Shown here in pieces: positions 42,901-54,559 of a stretch of 64,000 nt of DNA. The stretch's first letter is position 1; the number at the start of each line of letters is the position of its first letter. The stretch spans positions 42,160,001 to 42,224,000 of the forward strand of contig CM114274.1 in assembly GCA_050084515.1 (NCBI GenBank), written 5' to 3'. The position numbers were made by a program, and so were the translations under genes. The notes beneath the pieces are model-generated. The model was not told the origin of the DNA. It ran no database searches and saw only the letters and a list, made by a program, of their open reading frames with translations. The DNA comes from Blasia pusilla (taxonomy: Eukaryota > Marchantiophyta > Marchantiopsida > Blasiales).

Positions 42901-45645
42901 AAAGTCAGTCGTTGGGAATTTAAATTGCATTAAATCTGCCATGGAGCCAAATTCATCAAGAGGAACACCGAATTTGGCTTGCATGCCAAAGGAGAGATGC
43001 TTCTTCAAATACATCTTCTCCTCGAGCATAATGTCAAGGAGAATCTGTGCATTATCGATGTAGAATCCTTATAAAAAATGAGCTTCTCATAGCAATCTTG
43101 GCAACTTCTCCCAACAAAGATCTCCCTCTCTTGGAAAAAGAACTTGTAGATGATGCCTACATTCACTTGTTTGCGTTTCAATTTATTGTAGTAGGATTTC
43201 AGGTCCATCAAGTCTTCATTTCGTATTTTAGAGTAGATGTTGGCCGAAATTGCACCCTTAATTGTAGGAGTTCTTTTGCAACTTGCATCACATTCTCCTT
43301 TTCAAGCCCTTGGAGCATCTCAAGTCGGTCTTCTTGAGCCTCCACTTCTCAACGCTTGTTTTATGTCTCAGCCAGTACTCGGAGTATGCGAGACCATCTC
43401 GTGCCTTGAGTTTACCTTCCTCATAGGCAAGCATGATAGCATGCCATATATTCCATGTTGCAGAGAGCAATTTTAGACGGAAGCATTTATCTCCTTGTGG
43501 TTGGAACCAAAATGGGCGTTCGGCCCCTCGTCATGGTCTGCAAAAACCATGGAAGTTAAGTTTGATTAGAATACCAATGATAACAACTCCGAGTGATTAA
43601 AGACAGAGATGGTATGTGTAGTCAATGTTCTATCTGAATTCAAGTTCTGATACAAATTTCAAATTTTAATTGAATGGTAATGCATTAGCGATCCTCAATG
43701 CAAGGAAACCCACCACTTCTCCAATCTTCCTCTTCCCGGTCTTCTTGATTGCCGCCAACTCGATACTACTCGTGTAGGCCCAAAAAAGTGATAACTTGCA
43801 TTCTTATCAGAGTCTCTACTTTGTAGGCATATGCGACCACTTCATTGTGAAGTGAGGAGAGGCAATATCAAGACTTTTGGGACAATCTTCTCCCAATACA
43901 ATTGTACACGGGAGACTTTGAAAAAAAAATTGTCCCTAGTCGCCTCATGAAGTTTAGAGAAGGCAACTGCTGCATGTTGACCAGAAATTGCCCACAAGTA
44001 GATTTTTGTACCATCACGTAGGTATCCATCGACTATCTCCTCTTTTGAGGGGGCAACTAGTACATGGTCCCCACGATATTCATCAGATGCTTTTGCAATA
44101 TCATATTTACAAGGAACAAGAATAGATGTGTTTATATTTTTTGTTATAAAATTTCTAGTCCCCAAGAGACTATGCATCAAGGCATTCACTCGCTCTTGAT
44201 AAAACTCCTTCACTTTGATGTCCAACGGGGCAAGTTTGAAATTAGTGACATCTAATCGAAAGATTTGCAGAGTAGAGTTCAAAATATAAAGATCCTTGAA
44301 CTGCTCTTAGAATCTCTTTTGTGCCGGCCTTGCACTCTCAACAAGTTCTTGTGTAGCCCTTGCATCAAGCTCGAAAACTTTGTTTTCCAGGACTATCACA
44401 ATAGACCCAATCTCTAACGCAGAGTCTATAGCCTTTGCTAGACAAGCACTTGTCATCTCTTTCCCCAACCCAATGCGCTCTACCTTTTTTTCTTCTTGTA
44501 CCATCAATGGTAATGCAAACTTGGGGGTAGCAACCCGAATCACTTCTCTAAAAAATGTACCAACGTCCTGAATGTCCGATGAAACAAGACCTCTCAACAC
44601 TAGCTCCTAGACATCGGAGGGAAGAGTTTGAACTCCTGAATTCGGTTCGGCTCGATAAACGACGAATTGAGTAATATCCACATGATAGTTCTCTTCATTA
44701 TTTGTTTCTAAAAGGTGCAACACCAAGAATGTGTCAGTAGCAATATTGCTACATCCAATCAAGCGCATTCCACCCAAAATTGCACTATCCTTCCTTGCAA
44801 GTTTGACATTTAGTCTTATTTCGGACACCCCTTGTGCAACCGATATTCTAAAGTTCATCCCATAAGCTTGAATAATCAGCTCTACGAACTTCAAGTTCAA
44901 AGGCACTCTTTGGTCGCGGATCAAAGCGCCTAGAACCTTTTTCCGGGTAAGAATCTGCTTTTAACCATGATTGTAGACCGAAAAACTTTACTACAACACG
45001 AGAATTCGTAAGCAACGCATTAAAAATGTCTTCATGCAATAGTACATTTCTTCCCTAAAGCCATGGTTTCCGTTTATTTTAGAACGGTACACTATTTCGT
45101 ATAAAACGGTTTCCACAATATCACTCGGGTCATGTCCTATTACTACATTCTTATCGAAAATCAAAATTATTGCACATGGAACGATCAATGTCAACTCCAG
45201 AGAAGTACTACGTCCCTAGAAAAGACGTTGAGCACTTCTTAACTCTACATAGAATCTTTCTAAGAGAGGGGACTCTGCAGCATTTTTCTTTTCATCCTTA
45301 TATGTCTTGAAATCGATATACGCTCTCTCTAGGTGAACACCTTGTTGGGCACAAAATTTAGTCAACCTATCAACCTCCGTGGCATCCACTTTTGAGTCAA
45401 ATGCCTTTGCCAATCTATTGGAAAATCTCTGAAATTCCAAGGTGTAGTCATGTAAACCATCCATACCCCTTGAAATATAGGATCGTCTCTTATCTAAAGA
45501 AATCTAGAAAAACTAGTCTAACCATGCCTCTTTTATCGTCATGTTGAAATCATTCCTCAGAGTTTCTCTTTGCCTCTTAGCACCAACGTTGGACTCATTT
45601 TGGTTCTCTTCCGCTCTCGATGACCCAACCCCACTAGACATTTCC
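39974..45645 (-). CDS. Unrecognised multi-exon candidate gene
   Basis: A series of minus-strand open segments in consistent order, separated by AT-rich stretches with GT..AG-like borders. It would start with MSSGVGSSRAEENQNESNVG near 45,640, then 45,464-45,216 (helical, TKFCAQQGVHLERAYIDFKT), 45,194-44,607, 44,600-44,307 (KEMTSACLAKAIDSALEIGS), 44,282-43,842, 43,470-43,288, and a 268-residue open frame at 43,029-42,223 (SPGFFWTIVNWVGEDDECSV, KRFGNLIVACQRASNLWFRV). Smaller pieces at 41,784-39,974 may be the 3' end. I recognise no domain or motif. The exon at 41,226-41,023 has a nearby copy, see 40,917-41,260. It could be a host gene or the coding part of an unknown transposon. Splicing is not proven and some joins contain stops. 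Confidence 0.35.
40917..41260 (-). repeat. Local duplication of an intron-exon block
   Basis: About 41,098-41,215 and 40,917-41,035 are similar, both with TGGCAAAATG, ACATAATGAGAACTTA and AATTGGGTTGCTCA. The copy at 41,098 keeps a TTTTAG acceptor and open frame (SDVELKFSLCGAFCHYIG); the other is decayed. Confidence 0.65.
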
Positions 45646-45660
45646 CTCGGGTGAAGAAGA

Positions 45661-46524
45661 TAATAATATCTTAAAAAATACAAGGGAAAGAAATGTACGG
45701 GTTGAGATAAGAAAATATCGAAAAGAGAATGACGTGAGATGCTAAAACTATGGCTCAGAATCTACGAGCGCATGAATGATGGAAGTTTAGGGTTGGGCTC
45801 TCAAAGGAAATAGGTAGATATGGGCGTGTTTACACAAGATTCTTTGATCACCTCCACATCCCCGATGTGCTAAAGAGAACCAATGGAACAAGACAAAACA
45901 CTCGGGTCTATGGAATCGGAAATCTCAAAATGACCAAAAAAGTTTAGTGAAACAAGAGATTTCCGCACTAAAAAACACTCACCTAATGTGGAGCCAATTG
46001 GAGTTTAGTTTAGATGCAACAAGGAGCGCAAATATCCAAGTTGGTCTCAAAGAAAATCCAAGTATTCCCAAAAGGCACCCAAGGGATTTCTCCAAAATTC
46101 CTAGTAACCTTGAAATCCCTTAGGTATCAAGGCACCATAAAACTTTGGGGGGGGGGGACACTCTATGTATACCTCCTACATCACCTACGACGTTTTGGGG
46201 TCGGAAACCTCTAACTTATAAGTGAAATTGTTTTTTTCCTCTCCCTTACTTACTTTAAAACCATAATTTTCAAAAAATTATATCCCGTATATTTTATTAA
46301 GTAATTTTTTGTCCTTGATTTGTTTACGGGCTTGAAAGTAAAGATAAGTGCCCCTTCTCACTACAGTCTTGTATTTTTGCACTTGATAACACGCTATTAA
46401 AAGCTTTCAGCAATACCCAAGCCACTGCCAAACATAGTGATGATATGTAAGGTGAAAATAACTGCATGTTTCCATTCAATCAATATTTAGTGCGACTTCC
46501 ACTTTCCCCATTACTTTGACACCT
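45661..46524. other. Intergenic, AT-rich
   Basis: No gene recognised. It contains a run of ten G at about 46,149. It would be the 5' flank of the candidate gene at 39,974-45,645. Confidence 0.45.
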
Positions 46525-46586
46525 ATGACAGAGAGGAATCGAACCTCTCAAGTATGGGCGGGATGCTCATATAGCCACGCCGTCAT
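46525..46586 (-). other. tRNA-like remnant
   Basis: On the minus strand ATGACGG and CTGTCAT can pair over seven bases (one G-T), and AGAGGTTCGATTCCTCT is a perfect T-arm. The part between is only about 31 nt, some ten short of a D-arm, anticodon arm and variable loop. It is probably a decayed tRNA or a piece of organelle DNA. No anticodon can be assigned. Confidence 0.3.
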
Positions 46587-46689
46587 CCCCTAACCTATCC
46601 CCTCCCAAAACTAGCCTATCATAAACTCAAAAATGACTTCACACTATAACATGCACATCACTTGGAAAAAAAGACGACACGCTGCGGAT

Positions 46690-49600
46690 GTTATCATTGA
46701 TCACTCAGTAAATCACCGTTATCCAATTCATATATCATGGATGTAAGACTTGGCTTCATGGACAAGCTCACATTTGAAATTACCATTTCAATGTCAATAT
46801 ATTGGCCATCACATGCATCATATGTGAACAAGGTGTTGCTCTTACTTGTCGCCGATACCAATTGCACAATATCGACAAAACACTTTGTCATGTCCATCTT
46901 TTGGGACAAGTCGGTCCAAAAGATTACTAGGAGATCTATATCTACCCATTGACTACCATATATATTTTTATGAATATAATGCAACCTAACCAAAACTCTT
47001 TTGTAGGAGTATTCTGTTCTCATCCAAGTCCTTTTGTTTTCTCTTCTTTGACTTACTTGATCTAGAAGAAGGTCCAACTTTTGTAGTAGACTCAAACAAA
47101 AAAAGCTACATCACTTCCAATGTCAACATAACAAGTTGGGAAATCTGGATTACTTGGTTCTCTTACCTTACCTCAGTAGTGTAATATATTTTTGTGACAT
47201 CCGTGTAAGCCTATCTTTAGAAATGAAAGGATTCTTTGGCCCAATCACTCACCAAAGTGGACTTGTATATATTCTGCCCTCAAATGTCACGGTAGGCACA
47301 ACTTGATGAGGAACTCCATCTGTACATTCTTGCAGAATTGAACTGAATTTATGCCTTACCCCATGTCCCAATATTTCTCTTTCTATGGATGGATTGTTAT
47401 GTGCATCCTTAGCCAAGTCCTTACCAATCACTCTAGACTCAACAAAGGTTGGTGCATTACTTTCTCAAGCATCAAGACCATTGAAATCCCTCTACATTAG
47501 GTCATCAATTTCAGTTTCATCAATACTAGACTCCTCGGATGGGCAAGGGCCTACCATTGGTCTATGTTCAACAAAATCCTCAGAGTCATCACATGCAACT
47601 GCCTCATTTATAACCGCAGAATCAGGCCACGTCTCTGCCTCCACATTTGTGGATGCAACCACTATCGCCTTTGACCTGTAGGCAAAGAGGACCTGTGAGA
47701 TATACTCAACTTGCTCAATATTGATTTTGCTTTATCCAAACCCTCTTTAAGGGCATGAACTACTAGCTCATTAGTCTGAATTAATGAATAGTCAAACATG
47801 TTAGGAGCATCTTCTCCTATACCTAACGGATGGAGAGTTCCCCACACGTGATCTTGCTTTGGGTGAGACCAGTGAATCTTTAATCCTTCTGGTCCAAATT
47901 CCAAGCCAGCCAATTTATTCAATCCCACTCCACTATCCCACAAAGACCCAAAATCATAGTTTTGTTCATGGCCACTCATTCCACCTACCTTGCTGAAAAA
48001 GATCTCACAACAATTAGATCCTAGGAGGTGAAATGGAACTTGCAAGTATAGATACTTGTCACGGAAAGCAAACATTAGTAATACAATAAAACGGCAAGAC
48101 ATGTTGATATCATGGAAAGCTTACATCGATATCATGTTCTTCTCTATCACAGATCCTACACTCCCTCTCACAAAATGATCACCATGTCTCACCAAAGTCT
48201 CGAGTTGAAAGAACCACGACATTTTAGATGCCAAAACTACATGACTCCTCAAGTCATACTTACATGAGAAGAAAATATCAATGTAATTACTTAAAAGCCT
48301 CCAAGTATAGTTGGGTCCCGAGGCTTTTGTCATGGCAAACATCTATTCTCTCAAACATATCTTGCAAACAAGCATGCACTCTCTTTGAAGCAATTCGTTG
48401 AGGCCCGACCCCATTCTCGCCTATCGGTCCTATTCACATCATCCCACTTCAAGCCATGCTCATGAATTTTGTAGTGGTTATAGACATTTTTCACATATGA
48501 CAAAGATGCGTGTTGATCTCCAAGGACACAAGTAGCTGAGCATCTATCCAATGGATTAATTGTTTTTTTCCCATTATGAGGTGCATCCTTGTCTCCAAAG
48601 CCATAAAAATCACCATTAGGAAGAATAGAGACAAAATACTGCCATCCTTTCCATCCCACACTATATCTAGGTGCAGTAGAGTTAACACCCCTAAAATCCT
48701 CCATCATTAGTTTTCTATGACGAGCATCCCCGTCACTAGAATGTCCTAATAAAGGACCGACATAACCTCAACAATACTCATCCCACATTGCTTTCAGCTG
48801 CACCCAATGTTGTCTCACCCACTATGTAGTGAACTTGTTACACGTGGCAGTAACATAGATGGCCAATTTAGGCATAGACTCATGAAGAGGATTTACAATG
48901 ATAACTCTAGCATACATACCTTTACAATAACCTTGGAAAGTACTTACAATCTTATGGTAGCCCTCATTACCCTCCCCGACCAGTATTTCCATTCCATATG
49001 AACATTGGTGTGCCTCTTTGGGCCCACAAAACCCAATCAGGGTATCATACTTGGCCTCTCATCTGTCAGACATGACTCTGTAATGTTAGGTTATATTCAC
49101 AAACAGAAAATTGTTCAGTGGCTTATAATTTGTTGTATTGAATCTCAAAACACTCACCTAGGCCTCTCCTTAACCCTTATTTCATCCTCTGCAAATATTA
49201 CAAGGACATCTCCTTCAATTCAAAGAGTGCGCTTTGATGAGATAAAATTCTGCCAACCTCCATGAATATCTCTTTGCGTAATCCAAATTGTGAAGGATGG
49301 TAACTTGGCTTTATCTTGCTTCAATGTTTTTAGACTTGGACCACCTAAGTTCTTTTGAAAGCAAGTGGGCCACTTTCCTACCACCAAATTGTAGCATTGC
49401 TTGGGCTATGGCTCTGGTTCTTTTACGTACCTAAAACCCTTGGCGAGTCCTAGTTAGATTTCTAGCAACATCTGTCATGAAATCCCATAACCCTTCTCGT
49501 GCCACCAAATGCTCCGAGTCCTATGCCTATTCACTATATTCCTAAGGACTAGTGTCGAGATCATTCCTAGTCAGAGCTACTCTAATAATTCCTCTAGTTT

Positions 49601-51130
49601 CCTGCCTAGTACTCAAGGTAGCTACTTTGGCAAAGATACTCGATAGTAGCCATTGTTGCTTTCTGAATTTGGAAGTCACATTTGCAACGTGCTTTCTGTG
49701 CATTGTCTTGGTGAGACAATCCAACCGTATCTCCCCACTGGTATCTCTAGCTCCTCTTGGCACTAAAGCTTATGCTTCCCTGTGCACCCGACCACAAAAA
49801 TCATCCAATCGCTTTACTAACTCACATTTACTACACGTTAGGTTCATAAACCCTCCACCTTTGTAAGACAACCTTTCACATTGCTTGGGTCTAAAACAAC
49901 CTTGAATAGTCATTAGAGATTGTAGAGTAGGATTGTAAACCTATGCACAACAGGTTAACTCGCAATCCTACAAGGCCCCTCCCTCTTGATCATCAAGAAC
50001 AACCTTAACATCCATTCGATCTCCTCTCCACTTCACCATTTCATCCCACAATCTCCAACAAAGCATACTTAGTCCTGGATCTATTGCTGGATTGGACCCA
50101 CCTTTCCCATAAGAGCTCCCAATGTTGGACTTATCTCCTGTGAAGAACTTCAGGATTGATCCTTGTAATGGAAGTTGATCCCTAGTATCTGCTTTCCTTG
50201 GTCTAGCTCTCTTCCCGGACCTCAATGCAATCTCCACAAAAGCCTCCTTGACCTCAGAGGCATCCAAGTGATCCCCACTAACCATGTGTTGTCTCAAATT
50301 ATGATCCAAATTCAATTTCTTTGGGCGCATGTCTATATGCAACTTTCCACACACCCTACACTTGACCTTAAACATGTATGACATATTGGCATAGTGAGGA
50401 TTCGTGGGAGATGGTGTCACAAAGAACACCTCCTTATCACCCCCAACATCATTATTTAACTGGGAGACAATCTCTAGTCCTCTAGAAGCGGCCTCACCAT
50501 GATCAAATTCAGGTTTGTGAACAACGTCACTAGGCTGCATCAATGATGTAGGCAATTTTCTTCTCTTACGGAAGCTATCCTTATGTTTCAGGTTAACTAG
50601 ATGCTTTGTCCTAAAATTGCTAAAGCAGTTTGCAATAACTTTCACATTTTGGGAATTCTTTGCATTTCTATAGTTCACTCTATACTCTCAACACTCTAGA
50701 TGTCCTCTGACATCTATTCCATCATCCTATGTCCTCACCCTCCAATTGTGGTCCTTGTGTCCATTCTTCTCAACCCACTTCCCTAATCTCATGAACTCAT
50801 CATTCCAGCATTTTGCAGCTAGATCTGCTATCAACACTGACTCAAACGAGGCCCGGACAAAACCTTGGTTTGTGATATGAATTGAACCCACCGGATGTGC
50901 CTCAACCTCTCACACACTAGAGCTGAACCTGTTAAAGTCTTGGCTATAATAGACAAGGTGGCTGCATAAGACTGGGAGGACACTTGCATTGTCCTTCCAT
51001 AAGGGCCTGCATGTAATTGTTGAATGACACCTACTATACCATCCAATTTCATTAGCAGAATGATCTTCTCTGCATTCTGGTGCGTTCTACTAGGGAGCCT
51101 GAAGTCCCAGAAATCAAAATCAAATTCCAC
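46690..51130 (-). pseudogene. Decayed transposase-like gene (plant SCEIFFSKVGG-type family)
   Basis: Minus-strand segments in order. 51,130-50,831 is unrecognised. 50,678-49,968 carries a BED-like zinc region, VKCRVCGKLHIDMR then DHNLRQHMVSGDHL. 49,870-49,542 has a Cys-rich start (TCSKCELVKRLDDFCG). 48,707-48,351 reads YKIHEHGLKWDDVNRTDRRE. 48,342-48,121 reads NYIDIFFSCKYDLRSHVVLA. 48,102-47,662 reads VPFHLLGSNCCEIFFSKVGG and GLEFGPEGL. The last blocks match, from memory of the pattern, a large family of uncharacterised, probably transposon-derived proteins in non-seed plants. Stops and frameshifts are many. I see no terminal repeats. The family name and mechanism are not known to me. Confidence 0.45.
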
Positions 51131-51690
51131 AATTGCAGATCATTTCAAGCGCAGGTCTGCTAGTGTTTACCCATCTAAGTAACCCAAAACACAAATAGGC
51201 TCATCATTCTCTCCTTCATCCCTCTTTTCAACCAATTTGATACTAGCTCTACTATAAGTCAACATTGGAAACTATGGGGATACACACATGAACCTATTAT
51301 ACAAACCACAACAGAGAATACAACACCACATATCAAATCCAAAGCAATTCTACAATTAAATGCTACTTTGCATTCAATCTCACTTAGTATAAATTCATAT
51401 ACACAGTCATGTCATCTCCTTAATTTAAGATATTCCGTTTAAAGCAATCATAGGGCAAAATTTTTTTTTGAATACTCAATCCTAAATCCCAAAATCTAGT
51501 GGCCTAACTTGCATCTATTACCCAAGTGGAGTATCTTAGAAAGTAGCCTAAGGGGCTAGTCCCATGGAGGGTTCACTCGCGAGTAGGCACACATTGGCCC
51601 TCTAGAGTTATATGATGACGGCAATATACAAGTTGCCACTCACCAAAATTCCACCTACCATTAACATCACAGCCTTTGTGCAAGTGTCTC
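51131..51690. other. Intergenic, no gene seen
   Basis: AT-rich sequence between the transposase-like gene and the PHD-like fragment. No supported feature. Confidence 0.45.
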
Positions 51691-52037
51691 TTGCCTCATA
51701 GGGTCTGGACATAACGCCAAGCATGGGGACATCTACGACACTGCACTAAGTTGTGTATGCCAGCATGATATACCTTGCATGCATCACAATAGTGACGAGA
51801 GTAGATGAGTGCATTAGGAGCAACATAAGGGTTGTGCACTGTGTCAGCCTCGAGGTGAGCCTGCGGTAGTCCTCCAACAAGTAAGCGTGTCTTCATACAG
51901 CGCGGGTGATGAAAGGAGTAACAATCCGGGTGAGCACACTTGATGAATCGTGTCTCAAAATCAGTATGCCCAACAACACGACCAACTAGCCCACTAGAGA
52001 AAAAAATGGCTCTATGATCAACACATAAGTCACATAT

Positions 52038-52084
52038 CCAAGGTCCACTCCAATCATGATTTCCATGATTGGAGTGGACCTTGG
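52038..52084. repeat. Perfect hairpin palindrome, 21-bp arms, 5-nt loop
   Basis: CCAAGGTCCACTCCAATCAT plus G, loop ATTTC, then the exact complement. It lies inside the EDM2-like frame and changes it. The right arm looks like a snap-back copy of the left one. Confidence 0.95.
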
Positions 52085-52508
52085 GATGGACGTCTTACCC
52101 TTGCCACTATCTGGGTTGGTGGGCATGCCATCTCCAATCCAGTGAAAAAGGCGACCACAAGTACCATCACAAAATATATTGACATTCTTTGCTCAAGAAC
52201 CACAAGTAGTGAGATGAAATTGGCACCTTTGATTTCTCTCTTAGATCCATTTTCAAACATGGAGTGAATCAAAGTTGAATTGATTTTGGTATCCTCTACC
52301 CATACTACCAACATGCGCAACGTACCACGGACAATAAGAACCGTTGTCAATTTCCCCCCCTCTATTGAAATCCCACCCCTTCCATTCCCAATGTTGATGA
52401 TGTTCTCTCTTTGAGCTTAACGCACTCCCACCGCAAGAGAGAGAGAGGTTTCGTTGTAGGAAACTCTCATAAGCCTCACAACACAAGAAAGGAGTATTCC
52501 CAAAGAAT

Positions 52509-52539
52509 TCGAATCGTCCAACCTTTTTGGACGATTCGA
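52509..52539. repeat. Perfect hairpin palindrome, 13-bp arms, 5-nt loop
   Basis: TCGAATCGTCCAA, loop CCTTT, then TTGGACGATTCGA. It lies near the start of the open frame at 52,558-52,253 on the minus strand. Confidence 0.92.
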
Positions 52540-52560
52540 TGACAAGACGATTCCTCAATC

Positions 52561-53580
52561 AAACACTACTCCGACTGCTCCAATTTCTATCAGCGTACCA
52601 ATCCGAGATCCACATTGAGCTCCCTACCACTCTATAACTGCTCCCCCTCCTAGCTCGCTCCATCACGACACTTAAGAAAGCTATGGCCAGACCCGCCGGC
52701 AAGAAATGGACGGTAGCGAGCAAAAAAAATACTGTCCTGGACTCCAACCGCTGCAAACAATGCCCAAATTCCTCATAAACAAAAAGGCAAAGAGAGCATC
52801 ACGCTCGCTCTGCACGTTTGGGGCTGGCCAGTAGCACTCGCACGTCTTAGTGCCACACAATGAAAGAGTGAAAGTGAGAGAGTGTTGCAAAGAATAGAGA
52901 CACAGATCTGACGGGAAGTGGCTCGAGAAACAATGACAACACTCACCTCTCCACAAGCTGGATTGCTAATTTGGATTTGCCACCCAAGTAGCCACGGGGT
53001 TCTACCGTGGAGTGACTATATGTGACAACGCACATGGATAGTGTTCTCTGCTCTGATGGTCGGCTAGCAACGATGGAGCGGCTGCTCGAATGGATGCAGG
53101 AAAACCTTCTCTACGCCTCTTCCACTCCCCAATTGTCTACCATTTCTGAATCTATGGGGGCCCAATATTCTCCAGTTCATGACGCCTCGTTCCCTTACTC
53201 CTTCTGAGAGTACACTCGATTATAGCTGCCATGACAGCTGCTCCTCTTGTTTCTCACCTCTGCAATGTGTACGGAATCTCAGTTGAGGTCATGGGAATTG
53301 TGCACATGTAGCCATTTGCGTGCAGTTATGGCACACTCGCCCATCCGCCGTTGATGCTGTATACCTGATACTCCAGCAGCTGGGCGAGTCTCGTCTAAAT
53401 CCTTGAGAGGGAATATGTATTGACCTATAGGTGAGCATTATGGTGGCGCCGAAAGTGGTTGATCGCTGCCCGTTAGTAGTCGTACGGGACGAATTTCCAC
53501 TCAGAGGAGTTAGTTTTGTCTCAGCTCTTTGAGCGAGTATCATCTCAATTCCTCGTAGAAAGAAGGTTTGCACGTGTGTG
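52561..53580. other. No supported gene
   Basis: Short open frames occur on both strands (for example 52,956-52,681 and 53,022-53,207) but none has a recognisable motif. Composition is close to 48 percent GC. Confidence 0.4.
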
Positions 53581-53830
53581 AGTGGACACGGGTTTGGCAT
53601 CAAAATTGATCTGAGAGAGAGACGATCAAGTGCCTCTTGAATGACTTGCTTAGAACCTACATCTAGTGCACTGATCACCTCGTCCAACAGAATGACTTGC
53701 TTAGAACCTACATCTAGTGCACTGATCGCTTCGTCCAACCATATGACAGTCAGATCCTTCTGCATGGATTGGGTGATTGCAATTCCCATCTTCAAGCCTC
53801 CAAAGAGCTGCTCTACCCTCTCTCCTACTT
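53580..53830 (-). pseudogene. ABC transporter nucleotide-binding domain fragment
   Basis: The minus strand (frame from 53,795) reads MGIAITQSMQKDLTVIWLDEAISALDVGSKQV and continues into LLDEVISALDVGSKQVIQEA and LDRLSLRSI. This is the segment after the ABC signature, with Walker B (xxLLDE) and the D-loop (SALD) of a type B (multidrug/P-glycoprotein-like) ABC transporter. Walker B and D-loop are present twice owing to a 51-bp in-frame duplication. Walker A and the signature are absent, so it is only a fragment. The family uses ATP to move compounds across membranes. Confidence 0.65.
53641..53742. repeat. 51-bp tandem duplication in the ABC fragment
   Basis: Two units starting ATGACTTGCTTAGAACC at 53,641 and 53,692, differing at a few bases near their ends. 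It is in frame (17 residues) and duplicates the Walker B and D-loop. Confidence 0.92.
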
Positions 53831-53906
53831 GTGTTCAGGTTTTTATGGGAGATACAATTAACTCAACCCGACTATTGGAATTCAAGCATTTGCAAGAATC
53901 GGAAGA

Positions 53907-53951
53907 ATGAGACACGAGGTTTAATCCTCGGGATTAAACCTCGTGTCTCAT
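53907..53951. repeat. Perfect hairpin palindrome, 21-bp arms, 3-nt loop
   Basis: ATGAGACACGAGGTTTAATC plus C, loop TCG, then the exact complement ending TCTCAT. It is followed by CTCGGGATTTAAGC, a partial third copy of the inner part. Confidence 0.95.
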
Positions 53952-54555
53952 AAGCTCGGGATTTAAGCTTCACCTAAGTATCATAATAGAGAGGGAGTCG
54001 TTGAAGTCGTTAAAAGAGTGCGAATTGGGAGATGTACATGTGGCTGGTTGTTCAACCTCTTTGAGACGGTTGAGGTGGACCGGGGTTTGAAATGTGGACG
54101 GAGAGAGATTGAAGGAGAGAAAGGAATCAACCAATGTACAAGGGACAAAAAAGGCCATGCGACTCTGAATGTAAGTCTTGCAATCCATGTAATCAGACAG
54201 AGAGAAACATAGAGAGATCCAGAGATTCTTACTTGGAGTGCACCCAGTTGAACAACGGCCACTAGTGCCCCTGAGCACCTTAAGAAGGCAGCAACCAACC
54301 CGAACGACGAGAGAAAGATAAATTTATGCCGTGCAAGAGAGTGCAGAGCTCCGATGCCCACATCCAAGACTCCAAAGCCACCTTCGCATCCACTGTTCGA
54401 TCAAACAAGAGAATTTTCAACTAAAAAATTCTACAAAACATAATGTGGCCAAAGCCGCATACCTTAGTTAGGGCTCCAAAAATTATCCAATATTTTCTAT
54501 AGAATTAATCCAAGCCTAAGAAAAAGGAACTAGTCCAAGCATAGGAATTTCTAGA
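53952..54555. other. No supported gene
   Basis: Two overlapping minus-strand open frames (54,367-53,981 and 54,278-53,970) encode hydrophobic peptides. Nothing in them matches an ABC transmembrane region well enough to claim. Confidence 0.4.
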
Positions 54556-54559
54556 CTTC

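Larger units (their letters stand above)
51696..52560 (-). pseudogene. EDM2-like PHD/zinc-finger fragment
   Basis: On the minus strand, across frame changes, one reads IFCDGTCGRLFHWIGDGMP (about 52,180-52,120), then GPWICDLCVDHRAIFF, FETRFIKCAHPDCYSFHHPR with the next Cys (51,985-51,900), and ALIYSRHYCDACKVYHAG followed by LVQCRRCPHAW, then a stop at 51,696. The order CxxxCxxxFH, CxxC, KCAxxDCxxFxHPxC, CxxC, CRRCP resembles the atypical PHD fingers of the plant EDM2 family, which bind chromatin marks. The FYHPKC and CRRCP signatures of that family are recognisable. The rest of such a protein is missing. A 21-bp hairpin at 52,038-52,084 interrupts the frame between the zinc modules. Confidence 0.5.

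Noticed and set aside
46525-46586. Functional tRNA gene
   Set aside because: Acceptor and T-arm pair well, but the middle is about ten bases too short for a D-arm and anticodon arm.
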